Shown in pieces: positions 51,872-58,795 of a stretch of DNA of 64,000 nucleotides. Below the pieces are notes generated by a model. That model ran no database searches. It was not told where the DNA came from and saw only the letters and a list, made by a program, of their open reading frames with translations. The first letter of the stretch is position 1. Each line of letters opens with the position of its first letter. The translations under genes and the position numbers were made by a program. The stretch comes from Microthrixaceae bacterium (GTDB lineage Bacteria; Actinomycetota; Acidimicrobiia; Acidimicrobiales; Poriferisodalaceae), in the NCBI GenBank assembly GCA_011523825.1, contig WTFX01000009.1, positions 166,420 through 230,419 on the forward strand. The letters are read 5' to 3'.

Positions 51872-52689
51872 CCGACGCAACGATCACCCCTGGCGGTGGT
51901 CTCACGAACCGGGTCAGCTTCCTCACCGACATCGCGACAGTCGCCAGGCGCGCGGTGCGCAGCGTGGCGCGAGAGCCCGAGTTCGTCATCCCGGCGCTGA
52001 TCATCCCCGTCTTCTTCTTCGTGGTGAACACGGGTGCGCTGGAGTCGTTTGTCGAGACACAAGCACCCAGCGGCAGCAGCGTCGGCCTCGACTACCGGGC
52101 GTTCCAGCTTCCGGTGGCGATCATCTTCGCCGTCACTGGCATCTCACGGGCCAGCGTGCTCGTGATCGACATCCAATCTGGCTATCTCGACCGGATGCTC
52201 GTGACGCCGATACGGCGGTCCACGTTGCTCTTCGGGCTGATGGTGGCCGACATCGTCATGGCGCTCGGGCTGGCGTTGTTCGTGGTCGCGATGGGGCTCG
52301 GCTTCGGGGTGTGGTTCGACACCGGCGTCCTGGGGCTTCTGGTGTTCCTGCTGCTAGCGATCGCTTGGAGCGTGGCCTACAGCGGCATCCCGTACACGGT
52401 GGCGTTGCGCACCGGGAACCCGGCCGCGGTGAACTCGTCGTTCCTGATCTTCTTCCCGTTCGCCTTCCTCACGCCGTCGTACCTGCCCAGGGAGCTGATG
52501 GGCGGCTGGCTCGAGACCGTGGCCGCGTGGAATCCCGTCACGTACCTGATGGAGGGCATGCGGACCCTGCTGTTCGTGGGCTGGGACGGTCTTGCCATCC
52601 TGAAGGGCGCCGCCGCCATCGTCGGCCTTGCGATCGTGACCTTCTACATCGCGTTCAGGTCGCTCGGTCGCCGTGTGGCGACCGGTTAG
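51868..52689 (+). CDS. ABC-2 type exporter permease, DrrB type
   Basis: The 273-aa protein has six hydrophobic segments of the ABC-2 permease family, with FVIPALIIPVFFFVVNTGAL, GYLDRMLVTPIRRSTLLFGL, a SFLIFFPFAFLTPSYLP segment and LETVAAWNPVTYLMEGMR near the end. It makes a two-gene exporter with the upstream ATPase. The last codons (RRVATG-stop) are part of a 28-bp tandem repeat that continues into the intergenic region. Confidence 0.9.
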   Translation: MTDATITPGGGLTNRVSFLTDIATVARRAVRSVAREPEFVIPALIIPVFFFVVNTGALESFVETQAPSGSSVGLDYRAFQLPVAIIFAVTGISRASVLVIDIQSGYLDRMLVTPIRRSTLLFGLMVADIVMALGLALFVVAMGLGFGVWFDTGVLGLLVFLLLAIAWSVAYSGIPYTVALRTGNPAAVNSSFLIFFPFAFLTPSYLPRELMGGWLETVAAWNPVTYLMEGMRTLLFVGWDGLAILKGAAAIVGLAIVTFYIAFRSLGRRVATG

Positions 52690-52745
52690 GTACAGCCGCC
52701 GTGTGGCGACCGGTTAGTCACAGACGTCGCGTAGCGACCGGCTAG
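52669..52745 (+). repeat. Three 28-bp tandem repeats at the 3' end of the ABC-2 permease gene
   Basis: The core CGCCGTGTGGCGACCGGTTA plus G starts at 52669 and recurs exactly at 52697; a diverged copy starts at 52725. The period is 28 bp. The first copy holds the last codons and stop of the permease gene; the next two lie in the intergenic space, so the repeat looks like serial duplication of the gene end. Confidence 0.88.
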
Positions 52746-52748
52746 CGA

Positions 52749-53390
52749 CTACCAGCCGCGGTCGATCCACTCCTGCAGATGCGGCAACTCGGTGCCGATC
52801 GTGGTGTCGAGGCCGTGGCCGGGCAGCACCATGGTGTCGCCCGGAAACGCCGAGAACATCCGGTCCTCGATGCTGCGGATGATCTGGTCGAAGTCGCCGC
52901 CATAGCTGGTGGCACCTGGCCCGCCAGGGAACAGCGTGTCGCCGGTGAACAGCAGCGGCGTGCCCTCAACGTGGAAGCTCATGGAGCCGGCGGTGTGTCC
53001 CGGGTTGTGGATGGTGCGGATGCGCAGCCGGCCGACCTCCAGCACCGAGTCGTCTTCGAGAATGAGGTCATAGCTGGGAAGCATCGAAGAGTCCTCGGCG
53101 GTGATGGCCACTTCGATGCCGGCATCGCGCACGGCCGGCACGGCCTGGATGTGATCCCAATGACCGTGGGTCTCCACCACCAAGGTCACACCAAGTGTCC
53201 GGCACACCTCCAGCAGGCGCTCATGCTCGTTCGCGGCGTCGATGAGCATCGCCTCGCCGGTCTCGGTGCAGCGGATGGTGAAGACGTTGTTGTCGAAGTC
53301 GTCGGGAAATCCGTGAGGCAGGTCGCCATCGACGGGGCGAACGACGTGCTTGTGGACTTCGATGCCGGTGGCGGACCAGTGCAGAGCCAT
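52749..53390 (-). CDS. Metallo-beta-lactamase fold hydrolase, glyoxalase II-like
   Basis: The 213-aa protein has the metal motif THGHWDHI (HxHxDH), the later His in NPGHTAGSM, the Asp in FTGDTLFPGGPG and the final His in VLPGHGLDTT. This is the pattern of hydroxyacylglutathione hydrolase-like members; in actinobacteria these often act on other thioesters. ATG 53390 has TAGGAT 6 nt upstream. It is convergent with the ABC exporter pair. Confidence 0.9.
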   Translation of the reverse strand: MALHWSATGIEVHKHVVRPVDGDLPHGFPDDFDNNVFTIRCTETGEAMLIDAANEHERLLEVCRTLGVTLVVETHGHWDHIQAVPAVRDAGIEVAITAEDSSMLPSYDLILEDDSVLEVGRLRIRTIHNPGHTAGSMSFHVEGTPLLFTGDTLFPGGPGATSYGGDFDQIIRSIEDRMFSAFPGDTMVLPGHGLDTTIGTELPHLQEWIDRGW

Positions 53391-53396
53391 GGCTGC

Positions 53397-53402
53397 ATCC
53401 TA
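53397..53402 (-). promoter_or_regulatory. -10 hexamer TAGGAT (minus strand), leaderless type
   Basis: TAGGAT ends 6 nt before ATG 53390 on the minus strand. Confidence 0.5.
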
Positions 53403-53452
53403 AGGAGCCGCGCAGGTGGGTGTGCTCGCTGCGAAGGCGCCAGGACTGTCGC

Positions 53453-55198
53453 TCAGGCGGCGTCTACGCGGACTGCGACTCGATGCCAGCCTTCGGCGCC
53501 GTCGGGACGGACGTCCTTGGGACCCTCGGGCTGGGTCATGCCGGTACCGTCGATTGCCCGCACCTGCAGTGAGTGCGTGCCCGCGGCGGGCGTCCAGGGA
53601 AGGTGCCACTGCACCCAGCTCTCGTCGCCCAGCGCCTCGCCCAGATCGCACTGCTGCCACGGCCCGTCGTCAACCCGAACCTCGACCGCGCTGATGCCTC
53701 GCGTCGGCGCCCAGGCGATGCCGGCAATCGCCGTCTCGGTTCCCGCCACGGGGCGATCGCCGCTGCCGGGCACGTCGATCCGGCTCTGCGTCTTCATCGG
53801 ACCGCGCTTGGACCATCCCCGCGGCACCCAGTAGCCGTCGAACGCATCCCAGGTCGTCAAGTGGATTTCTTCGATCCACTTCACCGCCGACACGTAGCCG
53901 TACAGCCCCGCCACGATCAGGCGGGCAGGAAAGCCGTGGCGGGTGGGCAGCGGCTCGCCGTTCATGCCGACGGCAAGCAATGCGTTGCGGCCGTCATACA
54001 GCAGCGGGGTGGGAAAGCCGGCAGTCCAGTCGTCGACCGAGCGGCCCACCACCTGGTCGGCGCCGTCCTGCACACCGGCCCGTTCCAGCAGGTCCACCAG
54101 CGGCACGCCGGTCCAGACGGCGTTGCCAACCAGATTGCCGCCGACTCGATTCGACACGCACGACAGCGTGACCACGTGCTCTTGGAGGTCCATCGCCAAG
54201 ATCTCGTCGAAGGTCAGCTCGTAGGGGTTGTCGACCATGCCGGTGAAGCTGAGTTTCCAGTTGGCGGGGTCGACCTGGGGCACCGTCAGCGCCGTGTCGA
54301 TCCGGTAGAAATCGCTGTTGGGGGTCACGTAGCTTGAGATGCCGGCGACCTCGTCGAGCGTGTCGAGCGCGGCGACCTGAGTGGCGACCGATGGCCCGGC
54401 CGCCGTGGTGGCCGTGGGCTGCGCGGCTGTGGCCGTGCCCGCAGCGGCGGTCGTCGACGGGGGCCTCGCCGCACCCAGGTCGATGCCGGCCCGGGCCGTC
54501 TCTGCCGCCGAGGGACCTCGTACGCCCCGACCCAGCGCGACGAGCCCGACGGCGGCCACGCCGGCACCGCCGATGCCGAGCAGGAACGCCCGGCGACCGG
54601 CATCGGGGGCTGCGGGGGGCATCGCTCCGACGGAAGGTTCAGGCAGCGCTTCGCCGTCTCCGGGCACCGCGCCGCGCGCCGGGGCGACTCGCAGCAGCAA
54701 CCGCAGCGTGAGGTAGCCGAGCGCAGCGGCAGCCAAGGCGACCGCCCACGAGCCCACGAACGGGCTCATCGGGTTGCGCGCCGCAGTCCAGCCGCCGATC
54801 AGGCCGAAGGCAGCGAATCCTGCGAACGGCACCCACCGACGCCGTGGTGCCATGGCACACGCACCCAGCAGGCCGCCGATGATCAGCGACACGCCGACGA
54901 TGCCGATCGCCAGCACGGCTTTGTCCTTCTCTCCGAACAGTTCGATGCTCAGCTTCACTGCCCAGTCGGGCGAATAATCCACCAGTGCCTCGCCCACGGC
55001 CACCACGAGCGACGGGATCGAGTCCACCAATCCGTCGATGAACTCGCCGAACGCCAGCGCAACGGCTGCGCCGGCAATGCCGGCCAGCAGGCCGGTGCCC
55101 GAGCCGGGCCGACGTATGAGGCGGCGGATGCCCCGGCCGCCCGGGTCCTCGGAACCGGGGGGCGCATCGGCCATGGCCTCGTGGGAACTGTCGCTCAT
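53453..55198 (-). CDS. Membrane-anchored molybdopterin-dependent oxidoreductase, sulfite oxidase family
   Basis: The 581-aa protein has about six hydrophobic segments (residues 35-220), an Ala/Thr-rich linker, then a sulfite-oxidase type Moco domain (about 290-480). The Moco-ligating Cys lies in VTLSCVSNRVGG, with HGFPARLIVAGLYGY and VKWIEEIHL downstream. A C-terminal immunoglobulin-like dimerisation domain (GIAWAPTRGISAVEVRVDDGPW) follows. The catalytic domain should face outside the membrane. The electron donor and substrate are unknown. ATG 55198 is preferred over ATG 55174, and the longer upstream frame is not supported. Confidence 0.88.
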   Translation of the reverse strand: MSDSSHEAMADAPPGSEDPGGRGIRRLIRRPGSGTGLLAGIAGAAVALAFGEFIDGLVDSIPSLVVAVGEALVDYSPDWAVKLSIELFGEKDKAVLAIGIVGVSLIIGGLLGACAMAPRRRWVPFAGFAAFGLIGGWTAARNPMSPFVGSWAVALAAAALGYLTLRLLLRVAPARGAVPGDGEALPEPSVGAMPPAAPDAGRRAFLLGIGGAGVAAVGLVALGRGVRGPSAAETARAGIDLGAARPPSTTAAAGTATAAQPTATTAAGPSVATQVAALDTLDEVAGISSYVTPNSDFYRIDTALTVPQVDPANWKLSFTGMVDNPYELTFDEILAMDLQEHVVTLSCVSNRVGGNLVGNAVWTGVPLVDLLERAGVQDGADQVVGRSVDDWTAGFPTPLLYDGRNALLAVGMNGEPLPTRHGFPARLIVAGLYGYVSAVKWIEEIHLTTWDAFDGYWVPRGWSKRGPMKTQSRIDVPGSGDRPVAGTETAIAGIAWAPTRGISAVEVRVDDGPWQQCDLGEALGDESWVQWHLPWTPAAGTHSLQVRAIDGTGMTQPEGPKDVRPDGAEGWHRVAVRVDAA

Positions 55199-55469
55199 GT
55201 CTGCCCGTTTCGCTGAAGGAGGCCGGCTCAGCCTCCGGGTCGAGTTGGACGGGCACCGGCCGGGGGATCGAACCGGTGTACCCCGCTGAGGGGCGCCCGT
55301 CACGAAAGCTAACGCTCGAGGTGTGCCGGAGGTTCCACCGTGATGGCATGAGTTGGCGAGCCGTCCCTGAGTCGATCGGGCCGCTGGGTGATAGAACTTC
55401 GCCTGACTATTGCGCCGGCCCGGCCGGTGCTCAGACTGCACTGGCTGCACCAGCCCCGGAGGCGCATCC

Positions 55470-56582
55470 GTGAACTTCGCATTCACCGAGGAGCAGGAAG
55501 AGCTCCGCAACTTCGTCCGCTCGTTCCTCGAGGACAAGTCCCCGGAGACCACCGTTCGGGAGCTGATGGAGACCGACGACGGCTACGACCCCGCCGTGTG
55601 GTCGCAGATGGCCGAGCAGCTCGGCCTGCAGGCGCTGATCATTCCCGAGGAGTACGGCGGCCAGGGCGCCAGCTACGTGGAGCTCGGCATCGTGCTCGAG
55701 GAGATGGGCCGCAGCCTGCTGTGCTCGCCCTACTTCTCCACGGTGGTGCTGGCCGGCAACGCCATCTTGCACTCGGGCAATGAGAAGGCCAAGGAAGAGC
55801 TGCTCGAGGGGATCGCCTCGGGCGAGATCATCGCCACCTTGGCGCTGGCCGAGGCCAGCGGCCGTTGGGATGCCGAGGGCGTCGAGGTGGAGGCCACCGA
55901 TACCGGCGACTCGGCGACGATCTCGGGCGAGAAGATGTTCGTGACCGACGGCGGCACTGCGAACCTGTTCGTGGTGGCGGCGCGCTGCGACGGCGGGATT
56001 CACCTGTTCACCGTCGAGGGCGACGCAGCGGGGCTCAGCCGCGAGAACCTCGCCACCATGGACCAGACCCGCAAGCAGGCCCGCATCACGTTCGACAACA
56101 CGCCGGCCAAGCACCTGTGCGACACAGACAACTTTGCCTACATCGACAAGGTGCTCGACCTGGCCGCGGTGGCGCTGGCCAGCGAGCAGGTCGGCGGGGC
56201 GCAGTTCGTGCTCGACATGGCCGTGCAGTACGCCAAGGACCGTGTGCAGTTCGGCCGCCCGATCGGCTCGTTCCAGGCCATCAAGCACAAGTGCGCCGAC
56301 ATGCTGCTCGAGGTCGAATCGGCCAAGTCGGCCGCTTACTACGCAGCGTGGTGCGCGTCGGAGATGAATGACGAGCTGCCGTCGGTGGCCTCGCTGGCCA
56401 AGGCCTACTGCTCGGAGGCGTACTTCCATTGCGCCGCGGAGAACATCCAGATCCACGGCGGCATCGGCTTCACCTGGGAGCACCCCGCTCACCTGTACTT
56501 CAAGCGCGCGAAGAGCTCCGAGCTGATCTTCGGCGATCCCGCCTACCACCGGGAGCAGCTGGCCCAGCGCATCGGCTTGTAG
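55470..56582 (+). CDS. Acyl-CoA dehydrogenase
   Basis: The 370-aa protein has the normal ACAD domains: GLQALIIPEEYGGQGASYVELGI in two helices, LALAEASGRWD in place of the usual TEP loop, EQVGGAQFVLDMAVQYAKDRVQFGRPIGSFQ, and IQIHGGIGFTWEHPAHLYFKRA. The altered substrate-side loop and size resemble the FadE28/FadE29-like heteromeric branch, which often needs a partner subunit, but none is adjacent. GTG 55470 has GGAGG at 55458-55462. The 271-nt gap upstream holds an imperfect inverted repeat (CACCGG/CCGGTG, 55255-55279) and nothing else I can support. Confidence 0.88.
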   Translation: MNFAFTEEQEELRNFVRSFLEDKSPETTVRELMETDDGYDPAVWSQMAEQLGLQALIIPEEYGGQGASYVELGIVLEEMGRSLLCSPYFSTVVLAGNAILHSGNEKAKEELLEGIASGEIIATLALAEASGRWDAEGVEVEATDTGDSATISGEKMFVTDGGTANLFVVAARCDGGIHLFTVEGDAAGLSRENLATMDQTRKQARITFDNTPAKHLCDTDNFAYIDKVLDLAAVALASEQVGGAQFVLDMAVQYAKDRVQFGRPIGSFQAIKHKCADMLLEVESAKSAAYYAAWCASEMNDELPSVASLAKAYCSEAYFHCAAENIQIHGGIGFTWEHPAHLYFKRAKSSELIFGDPAYHREQLAQRIGL

Positions 56583-56659
56583 GCCGGAATACGACAGACT
56601 GAGACAACCCGACGCGGCCGGTGTGCCGCACGGATATGTGAGCTGCCGGGGAGGCACCG

Positions 56660-57106
56660 GTGATCGTCGCGGTCATCGTCATCTCATTGGTGATCGGCTT
56701 CGTCGTCGCCGCCGGCGTGGTCGGCACCCAGGCGCAACGGCTGGGCCGCCAGCGACGCGAGCCCGTGTGGCGTCTCGCCGAGGCGACCGAGCTCGTCGCC
56801 GACCTCGTGCCGTTCGACATTGCGGCGGCGCTGGAGCCCAGCGAGCTTGAAGCGCTGCTGCGGGCACACCTCAACCAGCTGCAGTTCGAGCCCCCGGCTG
56901 CACCGGACGGCGATGATCCCGTCGGCGAGGGCGAGCAGGGCACGACGGTCACCGAGGATCAGTCCTCGGCGGCGGATCTGTACCGCAGCGTCCGCCGAGA
57001 CGGGCTTGAGGTGTCGCTGGAGCAGGTGCAGGGGGTGGCGGACGCGCACCTGGAGTACCTGCGCCTGATCGGCGCGCTCGCCATCGTGGACCCCGACGGA
57101 AGCTGA
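56660..57106 (+). CDS. Single-pass membrane protein of unknown function
   Basis: The 148-aa protein has one N-terminal membrane helix (IVAVIVISLVIGFVVAAGVV) followed by a soluble, acidic part with two amphipathic helical regions (about residues 38-70 and 105-140). I recognise no family. GTG 56660 has a GGGGAGG site 8 nt upstream. It lies between an acyl-CoA dehydrogenase and a small unknown gene, without clear functional context. Confidence 0.65.
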   Translation: MIVAVIVISLVIGFVVAAGVVGTQAQRLGRQRREPVWRLAEATELVADLVPFDIAAALEPSELEALLRAHLNQLQFEPPAAPDGDDPVGEGEQGTTVTEDQSSAADLYRSVRRDGLEVSLEQVQGVADAHLEYLRLIGALAIVDPDGS

Positions 57107-57200
57107 GCCCCAGGGCCCGAGCGGCCCGTGAGCCCAATCTCATGAGTATGGGGAACATGAGCGGGAAGCACAGGGCGAAGCCGGACGGCAGAATGTTTCC

Positions 57201-57422
57201 ATGGACATCCCCAGGGAGCTCACCGGCTGCCGATTCGTCGGCGACAAACGCAGCCAGATCGTCTATGACATGGAACTGGAGTCTGATGATCCGGCGGTCG
57301 CCGAGCAGCTCGCCGCAGCCGTCGCTGACATCGTGGCGGCCCAGTCCTACGCCACCTTCGGCCCCGACGAGCTGCCAGAAGCACGCAACCGCGGCTACCG
57401 CCTGTCGCGGCTCTGCCGCTAG
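57201..57422 (+). CDS. Small hypothetical protein, 73 aa
   Basis: The 73-aa soluble protein has a plausible mixed composition (RELTGCRFVGDKRSQIVYDM, then an Ala-rich helix) and codon bias like its neighbours. No family is recognised and no ribosome-binding site is evident before ATG 57201. A frame starting at 57142 overlaps it in another phase and looks spurious. Confidence 0.5.
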   Translation: MDIPRELTGCRFVGDKRSQIVYDMELESDDPAVAEQLAAAVADIVAAQSYATFGPDELPEARNRGYRLSRLCR

Positions 57423-57445
57423 TCGGCGCTGACCCTGGCAGGGCA

Positions 57446-58210
57446 GTGAGCACCACCGTCACCGAGATCACGATCGACGGCAGTCCGCATCTTGCGGCGT
57501 TCATGGTGCGCCCGTCACGCTCGAACCGGAGCGGGCCGGCGGTGGTGCTGTGCCACGGGTTCCCGTCCAAGCAGCGACCCGGCATTCCCAACCGCACCTA
57601 TCAGCAGTTCGCCGAGCGCATCGCCGAAGCGCAGGGCTGGACCGTGCTGGCCGTCAGCATGCGGGGCTGCGGCGAGTCGGACGGCGATTTCTCGCTGCTC
57701 GGCTGGATCGACGACGTCGGGCGTTCCATCACCCATGTCCTCGAGGACGGCTGCCGCGGCGTGTGGCTGGTGGGCTCCACCACTGGCGGCTCGGTGGCGA
57801 TACTGGCTGCGGCTCGTGATGCACGCGTGCGCGGCGTGGCGGCGATGGCGCCCCGGGCCGATTTCGACGACTTGGCAGGCGACCCCAAGGCATTCCTGCA
57901 GCACTGCCGCAATGTCGGCGTGATCAGGTCGGAGAGCTTCCCGCGCTCAGCCAGTGCGTGGAACCGCGAGCTGAAGCAGAACCGGGCAGTCGACGCCGTG
58001 GAGCAGCTCGCCGACCGTCCGCTGCTGATCCTGCACGGCATCAACGACCGGCAAGTGCCCTACGAGGAGGCCCGACACCTGGCGTCCCGGCATCCCAGCG
58101 CCGAGCTGCGCCTCATCACAGGCGCCGATCACCGCATCCGTCACGACCCCCGGGCCGTCGCCATCCTGCTGGGCTGGCTGGAGCATCAAGCCGCCGCCCA
58201 GTACGCCTAG
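57446..58210 (+). CDS. Alpha/beta hydrolase with Thr in the nucleophile position
   Basis: The 254-aa protein has an oxyanion-region CHGFPSKQ, a strand-turn VSMRGCGESDGDF and the late acid and base ILHGINDRQVP and ITGADHRIRHDP, all typical of serine alpha/beta hydrolases. The nucleophile elbow reads VGSTTGGSV, so the central position of GxSxG is Thr112, with Ser111 beside it. Activity could use Thr112, could be altered, or could be lost. The likely role is an esterase or acyl-peptide-type hydrolase. The start is GTG 57446. Its stop overlaps that of the convergent MaoC gene in CTAG. Confidence 0.78.
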   Translation: MSTTVTEITIDGSPHLAAFMVRPSRSNRSGPAVVLCHGFPSKQRPGIPNRTYQQFAERIAEAQGWTVLAVSMRGCGESDGDFSLLGWIDDVGRSITHVLEDGCRGVWLVGSTTGGSVAILAAARDARVRGVAAMAPRADFDDLAGDPKAFLQHCRNVGVIRSESFPRSASAWNRELKQNRAVDAVEQLADRPLLILHGINDRQVPYEEARHLASRHPSAELRLITGADHRIRHDPRAVAILLGWLEHQAAAQYA

Positions 58211-58689
58211 ATCGCTGGTCTTTCCTCGGAGAGGCGGCGGGCGATCATCATGTTCGCCACCGAGCGCACCACTGTGGTGCCGTGCTGGTTCACGAGTTCG
58301 TGGGCCATCTTGACGATGCCCCGGTCGGGCTTGGAACGGCTCGGGCGCAGCTCCAGCACCTCCACCACAAGGGTGAGACGGTCGCCTGGATGCACCGGCG
58401 CCAGCCATCGCAGCTCGTCGAGACCCGGCGAGCCCATGCTCGACGGCCCTAGCAGGTGCTCGCCCAGCAGCCTCATCATGATCGAGCCGGTGTGCCAGCC
58501 CGAAGCGATGAGCCGGCCGTAGACCGTGTCACGGGCGGCCTCCGGGTCGATGTGAAAGGGCTGGGGGTCGAACTTGCGGCCGAATTCGATGATCTCGGCC
58601 TCGTCGATCGTCGTCGAGCCGAACGTGAAGCGCTCGCCGGCTTCGTAGTCGTCGAACCATCGCTGCGGGCACGGGATGTCGCTGGTCAT
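58207..58689 (-). CDS. MaoC family dehydratase
   Basis: The 160-aa hot-dog protein has the hydratase 2 motif region EFGRKFDPQPFHIDPEAA with the catalytic Asp/His pair, YGRLIASGWHTGSIMMRLL, and a PVHPGDRLTLVVEVLELRPSRSKPDRG-type second half. It is a probable enoyl-CoA hydratase of fatty acid or related acyl-CoA metabolism. It differs from the MaoC protein at 28285, which has the mesaconyl-type layout. ATG 58689 is preferred over a longer start 30 nt upstream. Confidence 0.88.
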   Translation of the reverse strand: MTSDIPCPQRWFDDYEAGERFTFGSTTIDEAEIIEFGRKFDPQPFHIDPEAARDTVYGRLIASGWHTGSIMMRLLGEHLLGPSSMGSPGLDELRWLAPVHPGDRLTLVVEVLELRPSRSKPDRGIVKMAHELVNQHGTTVVRSVANMMIARRLSEERPAI

Positions 58690-58795
58690 CGGGCAAGTGT
58701 GCTCACTGCGGACCCCCAAGCGGCCGCGAATCTCGGATCCGTCCGTTTGTGTCCTGATCTGGCCCGCTCCGCCGGATATCAGCGAATCAGGCTGC

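Noticed and set aside
52669..52745. CRISPR array.
   Set aside because: The 28-bp unit is contiguous with only a 7-nt variable part, has three copies, and the first copy is coding; this is a simple tandem repeat.
55255..55279. A tRNA-like T-arm (minus strand CACCGGTTCGATCCCC).
   Set aside because: The stem pairs as CACCGG/CCGGTG around a 13-nt loop, not as a 5-bp T-arm with a 7-nt loop, and no acceptor, D or anticodon arm can be built around it.
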